Assembly (NCBI GenBank): GCA_017311185.1
Contig: JAESUZ010003088.1
Coordinates: 372,001 to 436,000 of the forward strand
DNA: 64,000 bases
Direction: 5' to 3'
Source: Proteles cristata cristata
Taxonomy: Eukaryota; Chordata; Mammalia; Carnivora; Hyaenidae
The translations under genes were made by a program, and so were the position numbers. The notes under the pieces were generated by a model. It made no database searches, was not told the origin of the DNA, and worked only from the letters and a program-made list of their open reading frames with translations. Position 1 is the stretch's first letter. The number at the start of each line of letters is the position of its first letter. Shown one piece after another: positions 34,421 through 43,849 of this stretch.

Positions 34421-35272
34421 GCCTCATGAAAAATACAAAGACATGTTATTATATTCTCATGAAGCTGATTGCTCATGGTCCCATTGCCCTATAGATATTT
34501 ATAAAATTTTCTTCTCTTAATAACCTTTTATATTTCATTAGTTTGATTGCTGTGAGACATCTTCTGCCTTGTATTATTGAAGGGATAGGGTACAGCCCAA
34601 ATAACAATTAGACCTCTGGGAAGCAAGAGGAGCATGTGGGAAGCATGGGGAGGGATAAGGAAATTATGAATCATCTGAAGATACCTTATTTCTAATACTG
34701 TGAAAAGAAAAAAGTGTCTGTCATTTCATGGGACCAAAAATGATCTAAGTAGACCAGTCAAACCAAGCATTTGAATGTCTAAAAAGAGACTGTAGATCAA
34801 TCATATTCATTTTGATTTGTTTGAGCGAATCAAATAGCTTGTCATAAGTGGATGCCAGATTTTCATGAGAATAAAAGACCTAAGCTATTTGTGGGTGGCT
34901 TCATGCCTGAGAAGCCAAAATCTCAAGATATATAACTTCTAGACAAATTCTGTGCAACAGGGCAAGAATTGGAATGAAAGAAAGGGAGAGACTGTAGAAT
35001 AGAACCCTGTTCCAACGTCATTCATCACAGAATTAGACATACCACAAGGTCATGACATATCCTTAGGGAGAAAATGTCCATCAAAGTAAAGGCCAGATAA
35101 AACACAGATGCTAGGTGTGGCTCTACCCATACCCTAATTCCAAGCTTCTCAGCATAGAAAGTTTGCCTGATGCCCTCAGCACCACAGAAGCAACACTGAA
35201 GGAATCATAAAAGAGTAATATGAAGGTGAAATAAGCAACATTTTAACACTATTTTAAAATTAATAGCACAAC
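34421..35272. other. Unique DNA, no gene seen
   Basis: No repeat or gene recognised. A 7-bp inverted repeat (TTTGATT/AATCAAA) lies at 34,811-34,834. Confidence 0.45.
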
Positions 35273-35456
35273 AGGGCACCTGGGTAGCACAGTTGGTTGA
35301 ACATCCCTCATGAACCACAGTCTCATGGTTCGTGAGTTCGAGCCCCACATTGGGCTCTGCACTGACAGTGTGGAGCCTCCTTGGGAGTCTCTCCTTCCCT
35401 CTCGCTCTGCCCCTCCCCCACTTATCTCAAAAATAAATAAATAAACATTAAAAAAT
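35273..35456 (+). mobile_element. tRNA-Lys-derived carnivore SINE
   Basis: Plus-strand copy with head GGGCACCTGGGTAGCACAG, GTTCGTGAGTTCGAGCCCC (B-box-like) and an (AAAT)n tail. TAGCACAA-like flanks suggest a diverged target duplication. Confidence 0.93.
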
Positions 35457-35464
35457 TAGCACAA

Positions 35465-36004
35465 AAATATGTTCCCTCATCAAAATTTATTTTAATATAT
35501 TCTAGTTTCTTAGTTTATAAATGACTTGCTGATAGTGCTGCCTCTAAACATTATTAGCTAATATCACACTAAATGATTTTATATTATTAGTGCAAGGTTC
35601 AACTTTAACAAGTCGAATTGGTAATTTCAAATCCCATCCTTAACAATTCTAAACAACTCCTGGATACATTTTAAAAAATAATTTCTTTGCTTTCAATTCA
35701 TAGCTGAAAGTGGCCAGTCTAATTGTACATATTTGCATTATCGGGAATACTTCAATTTGGGCTTCATTTAAGAATTATGTTTAATTCTCTTGTCCATTTT
35801 GTGAATTAGACAATAAAATCTATAAATTCACTTAATTCAGCACAGTGATTAAGTCTTAATATACTGAATGCAAATTCACAAGTAAGAGCTACGCTGGCAG
35901 TCTCTCTGTGGTTTGGAATTGCTCTCTCGACTTGTTAATGAACATGACCTTCCGACACATAGAGTATGGGCACCAATGTCAATCTGTATATTTGAAATGA
36001 TTGA
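35465..36004. other. Unique AT-rich island with paired octamer motifs
   Basis: Repeat-free. It holds ATTTGCAT (35,731-35,738) and ATGCAAAT (35,868-35,875), the same POU-type octamer in opposite orientations 130 bp apart. Several TAAT cores and CpG-bearing GCTCTCTCGACTTG lie around them. Enhancer-like in appearance only. Confidence 0.35.
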
Positions 36005-36030
36005 AAATTATATAAATAAGATACAAGTAT

Positions 36031-36198
36031 AGAGGGGCCTGGGTGGCTCAGTTGGTTAAGCATATGACTTTTGCTCAGGTCTTGATCTCATGGTTCATGA
36101 GATTGAACCCCATGTTGGGCTCTGTGCTGACAGCCCAGGCCCTGGAGCCTGCTTCAGATTCTATCTCTCCCTCTCTCTCAAAGATACATAAACACTAA
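36031..36198 (+). mobile_element. tRNA-Lys-derived carnivore SINE
   Basis: Short-bodied plus-strand SINE (head GGGGCCTGGGTGGCTCAG). The flanks from 36,005 and 36,199 both read AAATTATA...TAAATAAG..., an imperfect duplication of about 25 bp. Confidence 0.93.
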
Positions 36199-36441
36199 AA
36201 AATTATAAGTAAATAAGAAACAAATACAAACAGAAATTCTAATATGTTCTTTTTTGCTATGAATCTCTCACAACTATTCTAGGCCTTGGCTTCAAGACTG
36301 TTTACCAAATTTCCTTGTGGTAATTAAGTATGATATGTATCAAATATTACATTTACTCCTCCCTAGCCCTCCCCACAACTCCCCAGATTCTCACATCCTT
36401 CAGGATAGACATCCCTTGGCTGGTCTAACATCAGTAAATAC

Positions 36442-36575
36442 CTGACTTCCATGATCTCTGTCTTCATGTCAGACCAGATGGTGGTGATTGTAAGGCAATT
36501 AGAAGAATTGTGAAGCAAGCCTTCTTCACAGCGCATGATGCCCTTTAACCGATATCGGCTCTCATAGATCAGATA
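36442..36575 (-). other. Candidate protein-coding internal exon, 134 nt
   Basis: Read on the minus strand, a consensus branch site TGCTAAC (36,611-36,605; branch A at 36,606) lies 30 bases before an acceptor GCCTACAG. The segment then stays open for 44 codons plus two bases and ends at GTCAG|GTATTT, a usable donor. The frame begins YLIYESRYRLKGIMRCEEGL and later reads TIWSDMKTEIMEV. It includes an N-glycosylation sequon (NSS) and two cysteines, as in extracellular proteins. Three CpGs survive in arginine codons (CGA, CGG, CGC) with a CCGATATCGG palindrome at 36,549-36,558. I do not recognise the protein. The frame continues past the donor for about 26 codons, so chance is possible. Confidence 0.35.
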
Positions 36576-37692
36576 CTGTAGGCATGAATGAGGCTGGTCA
36601 GTTTGTTAGCATGAGCAAAACAGAGGCGTTGGAAATGGTGAAACTAAAGTCTGTGATTACTGCCACTCTTTAATCAACAATTTACCAGATAAATAAGAAA
36701 TCTTTATTTAGAAATCGATCCTTGTCATTGGGCCACAGTCATGCCATATGCTTCTTCTTTTCCTTGCAACACACGTTTCTCTCCTGCCACTTGCTCTACA
36801 TAAGCGGTTGGTGTTTGGCATTAGCTGAGGACAGTCACCTCAGCAACTTCTTAGTATTTGGTTTTGTGACTCTTTTTGTTCTAAATGGGAAACAAAAATG
36901 GAGTCATTAGCAATCATAGGATTTCTTTGTTCCATCCCCCCAATGCAGCTGGTGTGAGTGTGATTCCATCGTGATACTCTAACACTAGAAATGGGACACT
37001 TGTCAACATTTTTCCAAATCAAATTAAGTATGTGCATAGCTCCCATTCTGCCAGACTGGAATATATAATCTATCACTGCTGGGGGCCCTGTGAATCCTGG
37101 AGAAGCCTTAGGAGTTGTGTGTGGTTCTAAAAATTTGCAAAAGTCCTGCAGATACGCTCATTCCCCAAGCTTGTGCAGTTCTGTAAAACCAGATGGCTCT
37201 GCTGAGGCAACAGGCAAGCGTTGGAGCCCTCGGCCTCTTTACGAAGACTGAGTGGGGCTCAAGCTCTTGATATTTTCAGAACGACAACCATCACTCCATC
37301 CCTTTCCAGTGAAAATAGGAATAAAGTTCAGTAAATTAGTAAGCCACAGCTATGGTGGTGGGGCCATATTGAGGTGTCTGCAAAGGGCCCGCCGTCCCTC
37401 TCTTCCTGCCTGACAGGTGCTCGGGGCCTCCAGGGCTGGCACTGCTGTCCTCACGACTTCTCTACCACTGCCCCCAAAGCTTTGGAGACACCGGGTGCCA
37501 GGCAAGAGTCTCCCATTGTCCAAAACGCCACAGAGGCTTGCTTCCACCTTTACTGACAGCTTCCTCACTACCAGATCTTGAAGAGAATATTGAAGGACAA
37601 ATCTGGGTGATAAAAGCTTTGCTGTTCCGATTTTCCCCATCTCCTCTGACAGTGGAAGCACTGTCACTAGAGCAAACCTTTCCTCTCCTCAG

Positions 37693-37810
37693 AAAGAGTT
37701 CCTTCCTGGAGTCTCCAGGGTTCCTCACACAAGCTGGGCCCTACTGGGCCCAGCCCTCAGTGGGCCAGGCCCTCAGGGACTTGTTTGCATTCCTGTGGCA
37801 GACACAGCTG
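37693..37810 (+). other. Exon-like segment in a GC-rich island (candidate)
   Basis: Acceptor CTTTCCTCTCCTCAG precedes it, and the donor CAGCTG|GTGAGG follows. It is open in one plus-strand frame (within 37,538-37,849). Overlapping minus-strand frames reflect the GC-rich composition. A perfect 9-bp-arm hairpin (GCTGGGCCC/GGGCCCAGC, loop TACT) sits inside at 37,733-37,754. No protein family recognised. Confidence 0.25.
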
Positions 37811-38607
37811 GTGAGGTGCAGGGAGGGACACCTGATCCGTACTCATTAATAGCTTGCACTAATGACTCATGTGCTCTTACGTTGCTAATATATCTTCACC
37901 GTTTACAGATATGTGGGTCTTATCTCAGATATGTTGATTTTGTTAAAGTTGGACAAAAATTGGTAAAATGGCAAAAAAAAAATGATAACTCTTATTTTAA
38001 TTGCTCCCAGACCCTTTTTTGTACAACTGGCTGGCTGGCTAGCTGATTCAATGTAAATGTCCAGAAGGGTGGGACCATTTGTAACCATAGAAACAAATAT
38101 AAGACTTTTACACTAGGCTATACTGGATGGATAAACAAACACTGGGACTAGACAGCGGATACCTTCAGTCTTTGTAACTGTGTTTCTGTAGGATGCCCTG
38201 GACAGAGACCCTAGTCCCAGCTAGCAGATTGGCTCTTTTGTCAGACCACCATATTGTTCATAAATTTTTGAACACTTTACCGACCATATTAAATAGAAGG
38301 GCTGATGTCAAAATCAATTATTTTTATAACTCGGTCTTCAGCAGTGAAACATTATTTATTATAGTAACTATGAAACAGATGTTGTAATATATATCCTAAT
38401 GCAATAAAATATCAGTTAGCACAGTCATTTTATGATTTTCCCAAGAATACTAGGTTAAACGTGATGCGTCTGGCTCAAAACAAAAATTCACACAAAGCAT
38501 GTCTGAGTAAGTTTAGGTTAGTGAATATAAAAGATTTAGTTCCAAAAGAGAAATGGGAAAACAAAACATCAGTCCAGGGGGAATACTCCCTTCTTCTTTG
38601 TACGCAG

Positions 38608-38677
38608 ATGTTCCAGAAAGACAGAAGGAGTCTGGCCTGCACGTTCTGGGGGGCACAGGAACCAGCGATCCGTCAGG
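38608..38677 (+). other. Exon-like segment, 70 nt (candidate)
   Basis: It lies between TTCTTCTTTGTACGCAG and CAGG|GTGAGG and starts with an ATG codon. It is open in the frame of the 112-codon frame at 38,461-38,799. Surrounding bases hold several CpGs. No family recognised. Confidence 0.2.
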
Positions 38678-39345
38678 GTGAGGCACTTACAGGTGATGGA
38701 GGGCCTGCTTCCGGAACCTGGCATGAACGGAGGGCTGGTGGAAAACAAGGCCTGCGAGGCAGACTGGCAAACGTGGCTTTTGACAGAAGAGTGAAGTAAT
38801 GTATTAGGTGTGAAGGCTACTCATGTTTTCTCAATATATGTCACTCTGCTGCCTTCTCTTAAATCATCTTCACATTAGCTTCGGCAAGGCCGGATCTCTG
38901 AGGGCTGAGGCTTGTAGAACCACAACAGTTGCATTTCAAACGCCATCGTAACCTCACTGAGATTTGAGAAACCTCACTTTGTCTCCAGCTGAGTGGAAGA
39001 GAAAAAATATGTATCTGTTACAAATGGAACGTGCCAGTATTTTAAGGAGGGCCATATTATAAAACAGGTTTACAGAAAAGGGGACAAATAATCAAAAGCT
39101 TCTAAAGGTCTTATTCTTTCTAGTAGACTTGCAATTTCCTCCTTTAATTGCAGGTGATTCCATTCTGTTTTACAAGATATATTTCTGAAAAGGTATATAT
39201 GTCTATGGACTTCTATGTAATAAGGAGGAATCTCTATTATAGCACAAATTCATGATTATACCTGAGCATTTATTTAGAGCTAATCTTTGATGATATACTT
39301 ACAACATTTCATACCTTTGATCTTTGAATATCTTGAATTAAATAA

Positions 39346-39547
39346 ACTTTTTTTTAAGTTTATCTATTTTGAAAGACAGAGAGAATGAGAGGGTGCATGA
39401 GCAGGGGAAGGGCTGAGAGAGAGGGAGAGAGAGAATCCCAAGCAGGCTCCTCACTGTCAGCATAGAGCCTTGTGTGGGGCTTGAACTCACAAACCATGGC
39501 CTGAGCTGAAGCTGGACGCTTAACCAACTGAGCCACTCAGATGTCCC
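39346..39547 (-). mobile_element. tRNA-Lys-derived carnivore SINE
   Basis: Minus-strand copy with TTAAATAA flanks at 39,338-39,345 and 39,548-39,555. The body lacks the GAGATCAT block before GACCTGAGC, a small internal deletion. Confidence 0.92.
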
Positions 39548-39555
39548 TTAAATAA

Positions 39556-40194
39556 TCTTCTAATCGGAGATTATTGTACTCTGGTTTGGATCACCTTATA
39601 ATTACTTTCTTTATTTCAATATTATGAAGTTTATCAGAACTGTGTTCTTATTTCTAATAGTAACATCTTCATAAAACTATGATGGAAACATTATAATATA
39701 TATATATATCATACAAACTGCTTTGGGGACAAATAAAGTAATGATGCCAACATTAAATTTTTGTCTGGCTGGCAGCTATGCAAATGATGGCTTGAAATGT
39801 TAGATCCTTAGCTGCTATTCTAAAGTCTGAATCTGCTGTGTAAAAATCAATTGTGGAGTCAGCATATACTTTTAAAGTGCTGATTCTGTGAAAGTAACTT
39901 TGCCAAATTTGGGGAATGCCTGCATGTTCAGGAAACCTATCTCTTGCACTCCTATCTTTAGGAATCACACAGATGAGATGAGATGAGAACATAATAGGGT
40001 GACCTCCTCGGCAGTGTAGCTAGAGAAATTCCATTTCATAAGGAAATTCTGCTATTTAGATACTAACATTAAGGCACGATGCCTCTGTTTTCTATTGTCA
40101 TTTGGCAATATGTTGTTCTTACTAATAAGTCCCTGGTTAGAAGACTGGTTTTCCATATATGCTACATATCTCACCACTCCACCCCCTGTTTTTA
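39556..40194. other. Unique DNA with a short (TA)n
   Basis: A (TA)n run lies near 39,697-39,711 and an 8-bp inverted repeat at 39,551-39,575. No gene seen; the minus frame at 39,753-39,992 has no signature. Confidence 0.45.
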
Positions 40195-40315
40195 AGTTCA
40201 ACAAATATTTATTGAGCTCTTACTTCTCTAGGCACTGTATAAATAGATCATTAGACTATAACCAAGAACACCCTCGCCTTTCCTCAAGGAACTTCCCTAG
40301 TCTCCCAGTTTCAAA
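40195..40315 (-). mobile_element. L2 fragment
   Basis: TTCAACAAATATTTATTGAG, CTCTAGGCACTGTATAAATA, then CCTCAAGGAACTTCCCTAGT is the reversed L2 3' end. Confidence 0.65.
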
Positions 40316-40809
40316 GGCTTTGAATACCACACACATACTCAGTGGAAAAATCAGAGCGAACCAATTTAGTCTATGATGATTCAGAAAATCTTTCTAGATC
40401 TTTTAGTAACCAAGGTCATGTTATGAGAACCACTTACAGTGGCAAATTCAAGGCCTTGACATTCTAGTTAATAGTTTTTGACTTACTAATCTGAAGCTAA
40501 GAGTATATTGTTTGTTGGACGTGGCATTTTATTAACTGGAATATCAGAGCACAATGAACACTTGAAGACAATGATGCCCATGAGCTGTTCAGGGAAAAAG
40601 AAAGATATTCTTCTGGTATAAACAGGAGACAGTCTATTACTATTTGTTCACTAGAATTTATTGAATGCTTATAGTACAAAACTAGATTATCTACGTTGTA
40701 AAGTGCCCCCCCACCCCACTTTACTTCCACAGTAAACAAATATAGTGTTTGTTTTACACCAGAGAGCTCTCTTCCTGATACTAGCGCAGGTGCTCTAAGA
40801 ATAGCAAGT
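40316..40809. other. Unique DNA
   Basis: No gene or repeat I can name. Confidence 0.4.
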
Positions 40810-41020
40810 GACCATTAATTGAGCACCTATTTTGCACAGGCCACATTCCAGCATCTAACATAAATGATCCCCAAGCCTTACAACAGCATTACAAAGTAGG
40901 TTTCATTATTCCTCTTTATATCAACAACTTGAGAAAGGGTATGTCAAGTTTCTTTCAAGTTTCTCCAATATTAAGTGATAAAGTCAGAATTTGAACTCAG
41001 GCTGGTCTGATGCTAAAATT
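40810..41020 (-). mobile_element. MIR SINE
   Basis: Clear reversed MIR: TTAATTGAGCACCTATTTTG, AAATGATCCCCAAGCCTTAC, AACAGCATTACAAAGTAGGT, TTATTCCTCTTTATATC, then AGTCAGAATTTGAACTCAGG. Confidence 0.8.
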
Positions 41021-41030
41021 GTTGTTTGCA

Positions 41031-41262
41031 GGGGCACTTGGATGGCTCAGTTGGTTAATTGTCCAACTTTGGCCCAGGTCATGATCTCTCGAACTGTGGG
41101 TTTGAACCCCACGTCAGACTCTGTGCTGACAACCCTGAGTCTGGAGCCTGCTTCCGATTCTGTGTCTCCCTCTCTCTCTGTCCCTCACCCGCTTGTGCTC
41201 TGTCTCTCTCTTCATCTCTCAAAAATAAATAAATGTTAAAAAATAAAAAATAAAATAAAACA
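41031..41262 (+). mobile_element. tRNA-Lys-derived carnivore SINE with target duplication
   Basis: Plus-strand full-length copy. GTTGTTTGCA (41,021-41,030) and GTTGTTCGCA (41,263-41,272) flank it. A-rich tail of repeated TAAAA units. Confidence 0.95.
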
Positions 41263-41546
41263 GTTGTTCGCAATTTAAAAACCAATGAGTATGTTGTGTC
41301 ATGTAAATGCCAGTCTACCTTCAAGAAGTGCCTCTTTTTCTAGCAAGCTTGTAATGCAGAGGCATTGAGAAGGCTCAGAGCACTGAAAGCTTCCCTCAGA
41401 ACACCCTGTGGATATAGGAAGTGAATCTGCCCAAGAAGGGAAATGTGACAGGGGTTATAAAAAGGTATAACTGGTAGACAGTGGATTCCTTTACCCTTGG
41501 CAACATGAGTGTGTCAGAGAGTAAGCCAGGAAGATGACTGCTTCTT
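41263..41546. other. Unique DNA
   Basis: Nothing recognised. Confidence 0.4.
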
Positions 41547-41778
41547 CTTTTTTTAAAATATTTTTTAATGTTTTTATTCATTTCTGAGAGAAAGAGAGAG
41601 GGACAGCAAGAGCAGGGAAGGGTCAGAGGGAGAGGGAGACACAGACTCTGAAACAGCCTCCAGGCTCTGAGCTGCCAGTCAGCACAGAGCCCGATGCGGG
41701 GCTCGAACCCACAAACCATGAGATCGTGACCTGAGTGGAAGTCAGACGCTGAACCGACTGAGCCACCCAGGCACCCCA
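41547..41778 (-). mobile_element. tRNA-Lys-derived carnivore SINE with 14-bp target duplication
   Basis: Minus-strand copy. GATGACTGCTTCTT occurs at 41,533-41,546 and 41,783-41,796. Keeps CpGs (GATGCGGGGCTCGAACCC), so fairly young. Confidence 0.95.
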
Positions 41779-41796
41779 TGAGGATGACTGCTTCTT

Positions 41797-43491
41797 GATC
41801 TTGTAGTTTCCTCAAAGTCAGAACTTGAAAAGACGACAGCCTAAAGTACCGAAAGTGAGATTAGCACTGGTGTAAAGATGGTAGTTAAATGGAAGCGGAG
41901 CAGAAAGAATAACTGTGAAGTTCCAACTATCGAGAGGGGTTTCTGCTGGCTCATACCAAGTTTTTCCTCTTCAAGAGCATCGAATTTTCTTTTTTAACTA
42001 CCGTGCATAAATGTTACCCGATACGGGAAAAGTTAGTTCTTTTAATGTAACGTCTGGGATTCATGGGAACTTTTAATATGACTGTATGGAAAAGATGCTT
42101 GCCCTGTTTCTTGTATTCCCAGGAGGACTGGGCAAGAGGCAAGATAAGCCACCTACCAGCATTCCATGATCCAGGCTCATTACACATCTCTAGTAGGCGT
42201 TTACTACAAATAACCAATTTACTGCACAGTACTAGCTGTTTACTAAATACTAATTGACTGTATTTTATTAATACATATCTGCTAATTACTACTATATCTC
42301 ACATTGCTAATAAGACTTATATCTGCTACTGAGATATCACCTGAAGTTTAATGCTCCTTGGAGAGTTTTGTGTACTTGGATTAAACTGCTCATTTCAAGG
42401 CCTGTGAAGATCATGACCATCACTGCCTGGAACTGCAGGTACGATCTATAAATTCCCCGAGAATTTCTTTTTTGTCATAATCCTCTCTTGTTTCACACCT
42501 GAGTCTAGGAAGTCTGTAATCTTGCACAGAAGATTAAGAGCTCACACAGTTTTTGTAGATTTGACAGAATTCAAGGAAGGCTATCTTTGGGATTATTTTT
42601 GTGATAACTAAACACATAACAAGTGGGTCCATAACAGTACATGTGTCAAGCGATAACAATGAGTGGGGGCCAAGAAAGATTTAGTGCACAAGGTATATAT
42701 ATTAGGTAATGATACATGAGAAGAGAATTGTAACATAGCCATGGATAGAAGGAAGAAAAGTTACAAACCTTGGTTTAGGATCTTCTCTGGATAGTTTGTA
42801 TGCCAGTCTATAGAACTGGCAAGGCAGAACTACCTAGAGACATTTAAGGTCCAGGAAAAAGCTTGAGTGTGAAGGCAGTGCATCTCAGAGGTAAATATAT
42901 ACCTAAGAGGCAGAAAAAGCCTTCAGATAGAAAATATCTTTATTAATCTGCTCCCGAAAGAAACTTGAGAAGGCAAGACAGGAAATAAAGAGGGAACAGC
43001 AAGATAGAATATAATTCACAACTACATTATATGGGATCACACATAATCCAAAACATGTTTTAGAAGCATTGCAGATTATTTTATGGTAGTATTTAAGGAC
43101 CCAATAGGCAGATGCTTTTCCAGAACTACATTGAAAGACAGAAAGGGCAGCAATGAACTTTTTGAGTAATAACCAGAAATGTATGAAATTCAGGATTCTG
43201 AGCAATGGAAGATTAAGTCAGTAAATCAATGAGCTCACAATGCATTATATATGTATTTGTCATTATATACCATGTTCATCCTCTCATTGATTTAATTGAT
43301 GTGTAGAGTTCTTGTTAGAGGTATTTATTGAAGACACTTGCTTTCCCAGTCACATAGGGAATAAGTAAGAGTGGATGGTTTGAAGTTCTGAAATGGGAAG
43401 AGAGGCTGAGGATTTTCTAATTTTGAGGGTCAGTTATATTTTATACATAAAATATATATATATACATATATATTTGAAGTTTGTTCACTTA
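41797..43491. other. Unique DNA with a CpG-retaining patch
   Basis: About nine CpGs fall in 41,830-42,055, including CCCGATACGGG at 42,017-42,027. The rest is AT-rich with a (TA)n at about 43,449-43,473. Open frames (42,014-42,217 and 42,903-43,205, minus) have no signature. Confidence 0.45.
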
Positions 43492-43532
43492 AAACTATCT
43501 TAATGTTTATTTATTTTTGAGAGAGAGAGAGA

Positions 43533-43569
<37 letters not shown>

Positions 43570-43696
43570 TCAGAAGCAGGCCTCAGGCTCTGAGTTGTCA
43601 GCACAGAGACCGACATGGGGCTTGAACTCTCAAATGACAAGGTCATGACCTGAGCTAAAGTCAGACACTTACCTGACTGAGCTCCCCAGGTGCCCC
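43492..43696 (-). mobile_element. tRNA-Lys-derived carnivore SINE with internal (CA)n
   Basis: Minus-strand SINE whose GA/CT-rich stretch changes into a CA repeat at 43,534-43,566. Body CAGGCTCTGAGTTGTCAGC. Confidence 0.93.
43534..43566. repeat. (CA)n microsatellite inside a SINE
   Basis: About 16 CA units directly after a (GA)n run. Probably polymorphic. Confidence 0.97.
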
Positions 43697-43849
43697 TAAT
43701 ATATATGTTTTTAAAAATTTAAATACAGTAACGTTAATAAATCCCAAGTGACAGCTTGATAAATTTGTACATGTATCCTTAAAGCTAAGGAACTTTATTT
43801 ATTGAAGTAAGGATATATTGGAAATTAATTCCAACTTTTGCTTTTAATT
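43697..43849. other. AT-rich DNA
   Basis: Nothing recognised. Confidence 0.4.

Larger units (their letters stand above)
36226..39337. other. 3.1-kb island of unique DNA with several exon-like signals
   Basis: No repeat is recognised. GC content and CpG density rise at 37,090-37,850 and again near 38,600-38,790. Exon-like segments are listed separately at 36,442-36,575 (minus), 37,693-37,810 (plus) and 38,608-38,677 (plus). If a real gene crosses this window, this is where I would look. Confidence 0.4.

Noticed and set aside
37350..37728. Minus-strand frames of 88 and 105 codons
   Set aside because: They overlap each other and plus-strand frames in GC-rich DNA, and no splice sites or family signature support them.
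43498..43700. Regular short repeats suggesting a CRISPR-like or satellite array
   Set aside because: It is a single SINE containing a CA microsatellite. No repeat-spacer structure exists anywhere in the window.
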